NCBI RefSeq assembly: GCF_016598535.1 | Contig: NZ_CP066779.1 | Coordinates: 1,798,001 to 1,862,000 of the forward strand | Direction: 5' to 3' | Length of the DNA stretch: 64,000 nt | Source of the DNA: Rhodococcus sp. P-2 | GTDB lineage: Bacteria > Actinomycetota > Actinomycetes > Mycobacteriales > Mycobacteriaceae | Shown: positions 16,813 to 26,126 of the stretch, piece after piece | Position numbering within the stretch: the stretch's first letter is position 1 | Layout: each line of letters opens with the position of its first letter | Notes under the pieces: generated by a model | What the model was told of the DNA's origin: nothing | The model's input: the letters and a program-made list of their open reading frames with translations, nothing else | Databases searched by the model: none | Made by a program: the position numbers and the translations under genes

Positions 16813-18321
16813 TCAGTCTGCGTCGACCCAGTCGAGTGTTCGAGTGACCGCTTTCTGCCAGCCGGCGTACAGCCGCTCGCGCTCGGTCGAATCCATCGAC
16901 GGCGTCCAGCTCTTGTCCTTCGCCCAGTTGCTGCGGATGTCGTCCTCGCTCTCCCAGTACCCCACGGCCAGACCAGCGGCGTACGCAGCACCCAAAGCCG
17001 TGGTCTCGGCCACGACAGGGCGGATCACCTCGACGTCGAGCAGATCGGCCTGGAACTGCATGAGGAGTTCGTTCGCTACCATTCCGCCGTCGACCTTGAG
17101 TACTTTCAGGTCGACACCCGAGTCGAGGTTCATCGCCTCGATCACCTCACGGCTCTGGTACGCAGTGGCTTCGAGCACCGCCCGGGCAAGGTGCCCCTTG
17201 TTCACGAACCGGGTCAGGCCGACGATCGCCCCGCGTGCATCCGCGCGCCAGTGCGGTGCGAACAGACCCGAGAACGCGGGCACGAAGTACGCGCCGCCGT
17301 TGTCCTCCACGGAGCGTGCGTTCACCTCGATGTCGGCCGCGTTGTCGATCATGCCGAGGTTGTCCCGAAGCCACTGGACCAGCGAACCGGTCACGGCGAT
17401 CGATCCTTCCAACGCGTACACCGTTGGCTGTTCGCCGATCTTGTAACAGACGGTCGTCAACAATCCGTTCTTGCTCATCACCTTTTCGGTGCCGGTGTTG
17501 AGCAGGACGAAGTTGCCGGTTCCGTAGGTGTTCTTCGCTTCGCCTGGAGAGAGGCAGGCCTGGCCGAAGGTTGCCGCCTGCTGATCGCCGAGGATTCCGG
17601 CGATCGGTACACCGGACAGCGTGCCACGTTCACGAACGAATCCGAAGACCTCGGAGGAGCTGCGAATCTCGGGAAGCATGGACTCCGGAATCCCCATATC
17701 AGCGCAGATCGCCGAATCCCAAGCGAGAGTGTCGAGATCCATCAGCAGAGTACGTGAGGCGTTGGTCGGATCGGTGGCATGCACTCCGCCTTGGACACCG
17801 CCGGTCATGTTCCACAACACCCAGGTATCCATCGTGCCGAAGCACAACTCGCCAGCTTCGGCTTTGTCGCGAGCGCCCTCGACGTTGTCGAGAATCCATT
17901 TGACCTTGGGACCCGAGAAGTACGTCGCCAACGGCAATCCGGTGACTTCGGTGTACTTCTTCGGCCCGTCCTCGCCCGCGAGTGCAGTACAGATTCGATC
18001 GGTGCGTGTGTCCTGCCAGACGATCGCGTTGTAAACGGGCTTCCCCGTAGCGCGCTCCCAGACCACTGCCGTCTCACGCTGATTGGTGATTCCGACGGAC
18101 GCGATGTCGGCTGCGGTCAGGTCGGCATTCGCCAGCGCGCCGGCCGTGACGTTGCGGACGTTGTCCCAGATCTCGATCGGATCGTGTTCGACCCAACCCG
18201 CTTGCGGGAAGATCTGCGAGTGCTCATGCTGTTCGACGGCAACTACGTGCCCACTGTGATCGAAGATCATGCATCGAGTGGAGGTGGTTCCCTGGTCTAT
18301 CGCGGCTACGAACTGCGCCAT
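16813..18321 (-). CDS. glpK: Glycerol kinase
   Basis: This 502-aa FGGY-family kinase phosphorylates glycerol to sn-glycerol-3-phosphate with ATP. It has the N-terminal phosphate motif ([15 protein letters not shown]), the [15 protein letters not shown] substrate block, the central [13 protein letters not shown] and the C-terminal adenosine motif with [19 protein letters not shown]. The length is normal. It sits 65 bp downstream of glpF and shares its promoter region with the divergent SorC-family regulator. Confidence 0.96.
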   Translation of the reverse strand: MAQFVAAIDQGTTSTRCMIFDHSGHVVAVEQHEHSQIFPQAGWVEHDPIEIWDNVRNVTAGALANADLTAADIASVGITNQRETAVVWERATGKPVYNAIVWQDTRTDRICTALAGEDGPKKYTEVTGLPLATYFSGPKVKWILDNVEGARDKAEAGELCFGTMDTWVLWNMTGGVQGGVHATDPTNASRTLLMDLDTLAWDSAICADMGIPESMLPEIRSSSEVFGFVRERGTLSGVPIAGILGDQQAATFGQACLSPGEAKNTYGTGNFVLLNTGTEKVMSKNGLLTTVCYKIGEQPTVYALEGSIAVTGSLVQWLRDNLGMIDNAADIEVNARSVEDNGGAYFVPAFSGLFAPHWRADARGAIVGLTRFVNKGHLARAVLEATAYQSREVIEAMNLDSGVDLKVLKVDGGMVANELLMQFQADLLDVEVIRPVVAETTALGAAYAAGLAVGYWESEDDIRSNWAKDKSWTPSMDSTERERLYAGWQKAVTRTLDWVDAD

Positions 18322-18386
18322 CGTGCTACCCCTTATGGTGTCGAAGAAAGTGCGAGAGATTTACTGTCAGAGATGATGATTCGCCA

Positions 18387-19214
18387 TCACGCCGCGATAG
18401 TGGCCTGTTCCTCGGGCGCCTTCTCCACCGAGTCGTCAGGCAGGAATCGTCCAACCAGCTTGTCGTAGAGGAACACCCCGATCGGAGCGCCGATCAGCGG
18501 TCCCACGATGGGCACCCAGAAATACAAACTCCCGTACTGATCCCGCCAGGCGCTGCCGTAGCCGGTGAGATACGACGCCAGTCGCGGACCGAAGTCACGG
18601 GCCGGATTGATGGCGTAACCCGCGTTGGTCGCCCAGGCGAATCCGATTCCCACCACGATCAGTCCGACGACAAACGGTGCGAGATTCGCGAGCGGCGGAG
18701 TGCCGCGAGAATCCGTCACGGCAACGATGAGGAAGAGCAGGATCGCCGTGCCGATGATCTGATCGATCAGTGCCGAGCCGAGGCTGACCGGGAGCGTTCC
18801 GTTTCCGGGCATCGTCGAGAAGATCGTCTGAGTCGCCGTGGTGTGTCCGGGATCGATGGCATTGAGCATGTCGTTGTAATTCCACCGGACGATCAGGGCC
18901 GCGACAAAGGCTCCAGCGGTCTGTGCCAGCGTGTAAGGCAATACCTTGCGCCAGGAGAAGTCACGGAAGATCGCGAAGGCAAAGGTCACTGCGGGGTTCA
19001 GATGAGCACCCGTCGCCCGGCCTGCGACATAGATGCCGAACATGACGCCGAGTCCCCAGGCCCACGCGATACTGTCGTGTCCGCCGAGACCCCCACCGCT
19101 CCCGCCGGACACAACCTGCGCTACAACTCCGACGCCGAACAAGATCAGGATCATCGTTCCGGCGAACTCGGCTGCCAACTCGCCTGGGAGCCCTAATCGC
19201 TTGGCTTTCTCCAT
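18387..19214 (-). CDS. glpF: MIP-family glycerol channel (aquaglyceroporin)
   Basis: This 275-aa membrane channel has six hydrophobic helices and both half-helix signature motifs: GAHLNPAVTFAF and YAINPARDFGPR. The residue after the second NPA region (Asp in NPARD) is typical of glycerol-conducting channels. ATG 19214 is chosen because GAGGGTGGGG precedes it; a longer reading is possible but its N-terminus (MHHNEVRVGM) is not channel-like. As first gene of glpF-glpK-glpD it supplies glycerol to GlpK. The upstream region contains operator palindromes and a CRP-like site. Confidence 0.93.
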   Translation of the reverse strand: MEKAKRLGLPGELAAEFAGTMILILFGVGVVAQVVSGGSGGGLGGHDSIAWAWGLGVMFGIYVAGRATGAHLNPAVTFAFAIFRDFSWRKVLPYTLAQTAGAFVAALIVRWNYNDMLNAIDPGHTTATQTIFSTMPGNGTLPVSLGSALIDQIIGTAILLFLIVAVTDSRGTPPLANLAPFVVGLIVVGIGFAWATNAGYAINPARDFGPRLASYLTGYGSAWRDQYGSLYFWVPIVGPLIGAPIGVFLYDKLVGRFLPDDSVEKAPEEQATIAA

Positions 19215-19231
19215 CCCCACCCTCACTTCGT

Positions 19232-19247
19232 TGTGATGCATGTCATA
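19232..19247. promoter_or_regulatory. CRP/GlxR-like site upstream of glpF
   Basis: TGTGA-N6-TCATA matches the CRP-family consensus TGTGA-N6-TCACA at 9 of 10 positions. It lies about 18 bp upstream of the glpF start, so it would overlap the 5' leader or core promoter. Carbon-source control by a cAMP-responsive regulator is inferred. Confidence 0.45.
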
Positions 19248-19302
19248 GTTTGGATTGCTGCACCCGTAGCGTAATTCCCTTTGCACATTCACGCATAGCT
19301 CG

Positions 19303-19439
19303 TGCACATATGTGCAAATGCCCCATTTGCGCACCGTAACGCGGGTAACAGACAGACTTCTGGGACTTTGCGTGATCGAGCGCCTCAACCTGGTTCTACT
19401 CGGATAAGATTCGGTTCAGTGCTCTTGCACGTACGTGCA
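19303..19439. promoter_or_regulatory. Palindromic operators between glpF and its SorC-family regulator
   Basis: Two perfect 14-bp palindromes sharing the TGCAC half-site lie in this divergent region: TGCACATATGTGCA at 19303-19316 and TGCACGTACGTGCA at 19426-19439, the latter only 15 bp before the regulator start. A third inverted repeat, GCAAATG-CCC-CATTTGC (19314-19330), overlaps the first, and a half-site TTGCAC lies at 19281. Near-identical palindromes on both flanks of a divergent promoter strongly suggest binding by the regulator itself. Confidence 0.75.
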
Positions 19440-19453
19440 GACAGGACGAACCC

Positions 19454-20437
19454 ATGGAAACTCCCACTTCCGACTCCGTTACCTCCGATCCGGCGGACCC
19501 GCGCATCGCCGACGCAGTTCAGGCCGCACGTCTCTACTACTTCCAAGATCAGACGATGGCTGCCATCGGCCGCGACATGGGAGTGTCCCGATCCACCGTC
19601 TCCCGATTGATCACCTACGCACGCACCTCAGGTCTCGTCGAGATCAAGATCAGCACCCCGCACGGCCAGGCTCCACGCATCGAACGCGAGTTCTCGGAAA
19701 GGTACGGAGTGCGCGCCCACGTGGTGACCGTCCCGGAACTGGTGGGAGATCTCGAGCGACTCGAGAAGGTCGCGACTTTCGCCGGGCGCCTGTTGGCATC
19801 GTTCTTCGACAGCGACATGGTGATGGGGATCGCCTGGGGAACCACTCTCAGCGAAGTCAGCAAGCACCTTGCCCCCAAACGCACGTACAACTCGTATGTC
19901 GTCCAACTCAACGGCGCCGCGAATACTCGTACCACGGGAATCTCCTATGCCAGCGACATCATCAGAACGATCGCCGACGCCTACGGCGGTCTGCCACAAG
20001 GATTTCCGGTGCCCGCCTTCTTCGACTACCCGGAAACCCGGGAGCAACTGTGGCGCGAACGCAGCATCAAACGCGTACTGGACATGCAGAAGCGAATGGA
20101 TCTGGCAGTCTTCAGTATCGGCGTCCCGGGCGGCAATGTGCCGAGTCACGTCTACACCGCCGGCTACCTCGAACCCGATGAAGCAGAGGCACTTCGACGC
20201 GACGGAGTGGTCGGGGACATCGCAACCGTGTTCTTCCGGTCGGACGGGAGCTACCGCGGAATCGAACTCAACGAGCGCGCGAGCGGCCCGCGACTGGACC
20301 TTTTCGAGAAGGTCGCCAGGCGCGTGTGCATCGTCGCCGGAACAGCAAAACTGCCCGCGTTGGAGGGAGCCCTACGGGGTGGGTTGATCACCGACCTGAT
20401 CATCGACGACGTCAGTGCCACCGCGCTGGTGTCCTGA
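19454..20437 (+). CDS. SorC/DeoR-family transcriptional regulator of the glp genes
   Basis: This 327-aa protein has an N-terminal helix-turn-helix (FQDQTMAAIGRDMGVSRSTV, then SRLITYARTSGLVEIKI) and a long sugar-phosphate-binding domain of the SorC type (MVMGIAWGTTLSEVSKHL; FSIGVPGGNVPSHVYTAGYL). Such regulators release or bind DNA in response to a phosphorylated sugar; here glycerol-3-phosphate or dihydroxyacetone phosphate would fit. It is divergent from glpF-glpK-glpD and flanked by the TGCAC palindromes. Its 3' end overlaps the convergent TetR gene by 66 bp. Confidence 0.88.
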   Translation: METPTSDSVTSDPADPRIADAVQAARLYYFQDQTMAAIGRDMGVSRSTVSRLITYARTSGLVEIKISTPHGQAPRIEREFSERYGVRAHVVTVPELVGDLERLEKVATFAGRLLASFFDSDMVMGIAWGTTLSEVSKHLAPKRTYNSYVVQLNGAANTRTTGISYASDIIRTIADAYGGLPQGFPVPAFFDYPETREQLWRERSIKRVLDMQKRMDLAVFSIGVPGGNVPSHVYTAGYLEPDEAEALRRDGVVGDIATVFFRSDGSYRGIELNERASGPRLDLFEKVARRVCIVAGTAKLPALEGALRGGLITDLIIDDVSATALVS

Positions 20438-21175
20438 CCGCTGCACCAACTTCTCGACTCCGTCGAGCAGCAGGCCGAGCGAGAAACCGAAATCGAAAGC
20501 GTCGTCGCCGGCGGCCTCGCCCTCCGGACTGCCGTCCTCGAAGCCGCCCTCGTCAATTGCAGCGCTGAGGTAGGGAAAGTCCTCGCGATTGATCACTCGT
20601 GCGATGAGGGCGCCGTAAGCCACGTCGTCGTCTGCCGACTGTGCCGATCGCGACGCAAGGTCGGCCGAGAATCGAGCACGACCGATCACGAACAACGACA
20701 CGTTGGTCACCACTTGGAACTTCGACGCGGCGCTCAGCGCGACACCGTCAAGCGCGCTCAGACCCGCGTCGAGCCACGCCATGTTGTTGGGTCCGGTCGG
20801 CGGAGCGGTAATGGGTAGCTTGAGCCACCACGGACGACTCAGCATCGTGGCGTATTCGTGATTCGCCCACGCTTCGAGCTTGACGCGCCATGACACTCCG
20901 TCGGGAATTACCGGCGGTGGACCGATCACCCGATCCGAAATCAGTTCGATCAGTTCGTCTTTGCTCGCCACGTAGCGGTAGAGCGACATCGTCGTGAACC
21001 CGAGCGCTTTGGCCACGCGGCCCATCGACAGAGCCGTCACACCTTCCGCGTCGGCCAACTCGATCGCGGTGTCGAGAATGTGCTCGAGACTGAGCCCCTT
21101 CTTGGGACCCCGCGTTCCCGGCTGGTCCAGTCCCCAGGCCAGCTCGACTGCTCTCGGTAGCGCTCCGCGATCCAT
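20372..21175 (-). CDS. TetR-family repressor of the adjacent ABC exporter
   Basis: This 267-aa protein has an N-terminal TetR DNA-binding domain (ILDTAIELADAEGVTALSMG, VAKALGFTTMSLYRYVASKD) and a large C-terminal ligand domain of the TetR_C type, longer than the usual 190-220 aa. It is divergent from the ABC transporter pair at 21269 with an elaborate inverted repeat between them, the normal layout of a drug-responsive efflux repressor. The 3' end overlaps the SorC gene, and the last residues (VDDQVGDQPTP) read antisense to it. Confidence 0.9.
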   Translation of the reverse strand: MDRGALPRAVELAWGLDQPGTRGPKKGLSLEHILDTAIELADAEGVTALSMGRVAKALGFTTMSLYRYVASKDELIELISDRVIGPPPVIPDGVSWRVKLEAWANHEYATMLSRPWWLKLPITAPPTGPNNMAWLDAGLSALDGVALSAASKFQVVTNVSLFVIGRARFSADLASRSAQSADDDVAYGALIARVINREDFPYLSAAIDEGGFEDGSPEGEAAGDDAFDFGFSLGLLLDGVEKLVQRSGHQRGGTDVVDDQVGDQPTP

Positions 21176-21208
21176 AAGCTCCCACTCTTCACTCTTGCCA
21201 TCATCCTA

Positions 21209-21252
21209 GAACTGTGTACGCTATAAACACACGTTTATGCCATACACAGTTC
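21209..21252. promoter_or_regulatory. Nested inverted repeats, probable TetR operator
   Basis: Outer arms GAACTGTGTA (21209-21218) and TACACAGTTC (21243-21252) are perfect complements. Between them is a second palindrome, ATAAAC-ACAC-GTTTAT (21223-21238). The site spans the divergent promoter 17 bp upstream of the ABC gene start and 34 bp upstream of the TetR start, so one bound repressor could silence both. Confidence 0.75.
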
Positions 21253-21268
21253 TTCATTGGAGGTCTCG

Positions 21269-22222
21269 ATGTCAGGAACGATCCCCGCAATCTCGGTCCG
21301 CGGACTCCGTAAGCGATACGGCGATCAACAGGTACTGGACGGACTCGATCTGTCCGTCCCGGCCGGATCGGTATACGCCCTCCTCGGCGCGAACGGCGCC
21401 GGAAAGACCACGGCCGTAAGAATTCTCACGACCCTCATCCCCTTCGATGCCGGCGAGGTCACGGTCGCGGGGCATTCGCTCCCTGACGATCCACAGAACG
21501 TCCGCCGACGCATCAGCGTCACCGGGCAATACGCGGCCGTCGACACACTGTTGACCGGCTCCGAGAACCTGACTCTCCTGGGCGAGCTGAATCACCTGGG
21601 CCGGAGGAGGTCTCGACGACGTGCCGACGAACTTCTCGACCAGTTCCACCTGACGGACTTCGGTGACAAGCGAGCGGGCGACTATTCGGGCGGCATGCTC
21701 AGACGACTCGACATCGCGATGAGCCTCGTCGCGAAACCGGACATCGTCTTTCTCGACGAACCCACCACCGGCTTGGACCCGCGAAGCCGCCACGAAATGT
21801 GGTCGATAGTTCGTGACCTCACGGCGTCGGGTGTCACGATCTTCCTCACCACCCAATACCTCGACGAGGCGGACGAACTGGCCGACACCGTAGGCGTTCT
21901 CAGCGATGGGCGTCTGGTCGCCGAGGGAACACCGGAAGAGCTCAAACGTCTCGTTCCCGGTGGCCACGTCGCGCTGCAATTCGAGAATCTGACCCAACTC
22001 GACCTCGCCGCGGCATCACTACCGCAGGCACACGCGAATGCCGAGACCTTGACCTTGCACATACCCTCCGACGGCGCGGTTCCGTCGATCAAAGCCATCC
22101 TCGACTCGATCGACGATCCGTCGATCACCGTCGAGAAGTTCTCTGTTCACACCCCAGACCTGGACGACGTGTTCTTCGCGCTCACCGGATCAGGCCAACC
22201 CGAGATTGCGAGCGTTCGATGA
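21269..22222 (+). CDS. ABC transporter ATP-binding protein (DrrA-like exporter)
   Basis: This 317-aa ATPase has Walker A (GANGAGKTTAVRIL), the signature YSGGMLRRLDIAMSL, Walker B (IVFLDEPTTGLDP) and the C-terminal extension typical of DrrA-type drug exporters. ATG 21269 is chosen because GGAGGT lies upstream at normal spacing; an ATG four codons earlier falls on top of that site. It overlaps the permease gene by 4 bp. Together they would export a hydrophobic compound or lipid; the divergent TetR suggests the substrate or a relative induces expression. Confidence 0.94.
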   Translation: MSGTIPAISVRGLRKRYGDQQVLDGLDLSVPAGSVYALLGANGAGKTTAVRILTTLIPFDAGEVTVAGHSLPDDPQNVRRRISVTGQYAAVDTLLTGSENLTLLGELNHLGRRRSRRRADELLDQFHLTDFGDKRAGDYSGGMLRRLDIAMSLVAKPDIVFLDEPTTGLDPRSRHEMWSIVRDLTASGVTIFLTTQYLDEADELADTVGVLSDGRLVAEGTPEELKRLVPGGHVALQFENLTQLDLAAASLPQAHANAETLTLHIPSDGAVPSIKAILDSIDDPSITVEKFSVHTPDLDDVFFALTGSGQPEIASVR

Positions 22223-22980
22223 CCTCCACCATTGCAGTCGATTCCGCGGTGATGCTCCGCCGGAATCTCAAACACGTTCTGCGCAGTCCAGATTCGATGA
22301 TCACCGCGATAGCCCTTCCGGTCATGCTCATGCTGCTGTTCGTCTACGTATTCGGCGGCGCCATCAACACCGGTAGCGAGTACATCGACTACGTCGTGCC
22401 CGGAATCATCCTTCTGTGCGCCGGTTTCGGTGCCTCGACCACCGCGGTCAGCGTCTCGAGCGACATGAAGGACGGGATCATCGACCGTTTCCGGACCCTG
22501 GCGATCTCTCCGTCGTCGGTCCTGACAGGTCATGTACTGGCCAGCGTCGTCCGCAACGTACTGACTACGGCGATCGTGGTCGTCGTTGCGCTGATCATGG
22601 GATTTCGCCCGACAAGCGATCCGCTGCGCTGGCTCGGCGTCACCGCTGTGATCGTCGCCTTCGTCTTTGCCATGTCATACCTCTCGACGGCTTTGGGACT
22701 CTTGGCCCAGAACCCGGAGGCTGCAAGCGGATTCACCTTCGCCATCATGTTCCTGCCCTACGTCAGCACTGCCTTCGTGCCGGCCGAGACCATGCCGTCC
22801 TGGCTGCAGGGGTTTGCCCGGCACCAACCCGTGACCCCGATCATCGAGACAGTGCGCGGACTCCTGATGGGCACGCCGATCGGAAACAGTGCCGTCACCG
22901 CGCTCGCGTGGTGCCTGGGCATCGCCGCCGTGGGATTCGTGTGGTCGAACTGGCTTTACCGACGAAAGACCGCTAGCTGA
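22219..22980 (+). CDS. ABC-2 type transporter permease (DrrB-like)
   Basis: This 253-aa membrane protein has six predicted helices and the ABC-2 pattern: a cytoplasmic N-terminus (MLRRNLKHVLRSPDSMITAI), a TM block, and the conserved LPYVSTAFVPAETMPSWLQGFARHQP segment before the last helices. It overlaps the ATPase gene by four bases and forms the membrane half of that exporter. It is followed by an intrinsic terminator. Confidence 0.93.
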   Translation: MTSTIAVDSAVMLRRNLKHVLRSPDSMITAIALPVMLMLLFVYVFGGAINTGSEYIDYVVPGIILLCAGFGASTTAVSVSSDMKDGIIDRFRTLAISPSSVLTGHVLASVVRNVLTTAIVVVVALIMGFRPTSDPLRWLGVTAVIVAFVFAMSYLSTALGLLAQNPEAASGFTFAIMFLPYVSTAFVPAETMPSWLQGFARHQPVTPIIETVRGLLMGTPIGNSAVTALAWCLGIAAVGFVWSNWLYRRKTAS

Positions 22981-22991
22981 CCACACAAGAA

Positions 22992-23023
22992 AGCCCCACG
23001 CCTGACGGTGCGGGGCTCTTTTG
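22992..23023 (+). terminator. Intrinsic terminator after the ABC exporter
   Basis: AGCCCCAC and the pairing segment GCGGGGCT form a stem around CGCCTGACGGT, followed by CTTTTG. It lies 12 bp after the permease stop and directly abuts repeat element copy 2. Confidence 0.75.
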
Positions 23024-23066
23024 CTGTGCGCCTTTATTAACCGCGGGGGTTAATAAAGGCGCACAG
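23023..23066. repeat. Palindromic repeat element, copy 2, between convergent genes
   Basis: The arms are identical to those of copy 1 (GCTGTGCGCCTTTATTAA and complement), with loop CCGCGGGGG, the reverse complement of the copy 1 loop less one base. The element is therefore present in the opposite orientation. It sits right after a normal terminator and 4 bp before the FKBP stop codon, again between convergent genes. Here it does not extend either reading frame. Confidence 0.85.
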
Positions 23067-23070
23067 TGAA

Positions 23071-23433
23071 TTACTTGGCGTCCAGCAGATCGATCACGAA
23101 GACCAAGGTCTTGCCGGAAAGCTGGTGCCCTGCACCGGCGGGGCCGTAAGCCAGCTCCGGCGGAATGGTGAGCTGGCGACGTCCGCCGACCTTCATGCCG
23201 GGAATGCCGTCCTGCCAACCCTTGATCAGGCCACGAAGCGGGAACTGAATGGACTCGCCGCGGCTCCAGGAAGAGTCGAACTCTTCACCGGACTCGAACT
23301 CGACACCGACGTAGTGAACGTCGACGGTGCCACCGGGAACGGCTTCGGCGCCTTCTCCGACGACCAGGTCCTTGATGACCAGATCGGTCGGCGCGGGGCC
23401 TTCCTGGAACTCGATTACGGGCTTGCTACTCAT
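23071..23433 (-). CDS. FKBP-type peptidyl-prolyl cis-trans isomerase
   Basis: This 120-aa single-domain FKBP catalyses proline isomerisation in protein folding. The signature strands are present: VDVHYVGVEFESGEEFDSSW, FPLRGLIKGWQDGIPGMKVG and RRQLTIPPELAYG, with the C-terminal LVFVIDLLDAK. ATG 23433 is preceded by AGGAGGA. No signal peptide, so cytosolic. It lies 37 bp after gltA on the same strand and may be cotranscribed with it. Confidence 0.95.
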   Translation of the reverse strand: MSSKPVIEFQEGPAPTDLVIKDLVVGEGAEAVPGGTVDVHYVGVEFESGEEFDSSWSRGESIQFPLRGLIKGWQDGIPGMKVGGRRQLTIPPELAYGPAGAGHQLSGKTLVFVIDLLDAK

Positions 23434-23470
23434 GGGTCCTCCTCGTTGAGGCGAAAATTGTGGGCAGGGG

Positions 23471-24769
<1,299 letters not shown>

Positions 24770-24910
24770 GAAGGATCCCTCTCAAGCTCGAACCAACGAG
24801 TAACTACATGCGATCAACTAGAAACTAGTCGCACGGGAGAGATCGTGCCGAAGGAGGGTCGCCCCACGGCTATTTTTCGGGCACTCACGAACCCGACATA
24901 CCCACCTAAA

Positions 24911-24926
24911 CTGAAACACGTTTCAG
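24911..24926. promoter_or_regulatory. Palindrome upstream of gltA
   Basis: CTGAAAC-AC-GTTTCAG is a 16-bp inverted repeat about 140 bp upstream of the gltA start and could be an operator for a TetR-type or other dimeric regulator. The rest of the 24770-25137 interval, between gltA and the aldose epimerase gene, shows no further gene or strong signal. Confidence 0.45.
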
Positions 24927-25137
24927 CTCGAGTTTTCTCGCTTGTGTGACTAGAAGATTCAGTCTACGGAATCGCCGATCGACCGCGCTGATCTGCAGGC
25001 TTCGGCCCAGATCCGCGACAACGGCGAATGCCCGCCCTTTCGCCGACTCCTGCGTCAGTGACACACGATACGAAAAACAGGTGGGTATCGACCGATACCT
25101 ACTGGGCGTTACACGATCTCACACTATGAGAGCCGGA

Positions 25138-26085
25138 TCACAAAGCTTTGATACCCCAGCTACCCGTCCACGTCTGCCCCGGATGGAGCACCAGGAGATC
25201 GATGCCCGAATTGAAGGCGTCAGGCGGGCAGGTCATCGGCTCCAAAGCCAATGCGCGGCCGCGGTCGGGATACCCCTTGTCGTTGGCGGGATCTGCGATG
25301 AAAGCCTGAATCCATGGGAACTCGCGGTTGGTCCACAGGGCAGTGCCCGTTCCATCCGGCGCGAGCAATTCGTGCTGCGTGCGACCACTGCCGTCGACGA
25401 CGTCCAACGCGCTGTACGGAGTGTCCAACTGAACCCCGGCAAGCAGTCTCGGTGTCCGGAAGTCGTAGTCCGTACCGGCGACTGCCTGCGAATAGGCGTT
25501 CGGCAGCATCCTCGCCGGATCGATCGGCAACCGCGTGCCCGCTGCCAGATGCAGAGCACATTCGTCGAGCGGAAAGTCGCCGGCGCGAATGAAGGTGTGC
25601 ATTCCGAGCCCGAACGGCGACGAGGTCGCCCCCTTGTTGGTGGCCGTGTGAGTGACGGTCAATCCGTCGGCACCGACCTCATAGGCGATCGTCAGCTGCA
25701 ACGGATAGGGCCAACCCTTGTGAAGTCCCACGTCCACCGACAGTTCGACGCGCTCGTACGTGTGGTCCACGAGGCTCCAATTGCGACGCCGGACGAACCC
25801 GTGGCTCGCGTTCCCCAGCGCAGGTTCGGTGATCTCGAGTTGATGCTCGATCCCGTCGAACATGAAGTGCCCGTCGCGAATTCGGTTGGGCCACGGCGCG
25901 AGAACCAATCCGGCCGACAGTGGTGGCTTCGATCCGAGTGCCCAGGTCTCGGTCAGCGCACGCCGACCGTGGGGACCCTCGTGATCGAGAAGCCGCAACC
26001 CGGCACCGGCCGCGGCGATCTCGGCGCGATAGCCGCCACCCCGGATCTCGAACCCTCCCCTACCCGTGCTGTGCGGCGCAGTCAT
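25138..26085 (-). CDS. Aldose 1-epimerase family protein
   Basis: This 315-aa protein belongs to the galactose mutarotase (GalM-like) fold: GLRLLDHEGPHGRRALTETW near the start, a central NASHGFVRRRNWSLV with the family His-Gly, and FGLGMHTFIRAGDFPLDECA with the second conserved His. These enzymes interconvert sugar anomers, though many members have unknown substrates. It is on the same strand as the MFS gene upstream (42-bp gap) and may form a unit with it and pdxH. Confidence 0.9.
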   Translation of the reverse strand: MTAPHSTGRGGFEIRGGGYRAEIAAAGAGLRLLDHEGPHGRRALTETWALGSKPPLSAGLVLAPWPNRIRDGHFMFDGIEHQLEITEPALGNASHGFVRRRNWSLVDHTYERVELSVDVGLHKGWPYPLQLTIAYEVGADGLTVTHTATNKGATSSPFGLGMHTFIRAGDFPLDECALHLAAGTRLPIDPARMLPNAYSQAVAGTDYDFRTPRLLAGVQLDTPYSALDVVDGSGRTQHELLAPDGTGTALWTNREFPWIQAFIADPANDKGYPDRGRALALEPMTCPPDAFNSGIDLLVLHPGQTWTGSWGIKAL

Positions 26086-26126
26086 ACGTACCAGTTTCCA
26101 CCACGAGCGACTGGTTAACCAGGACG

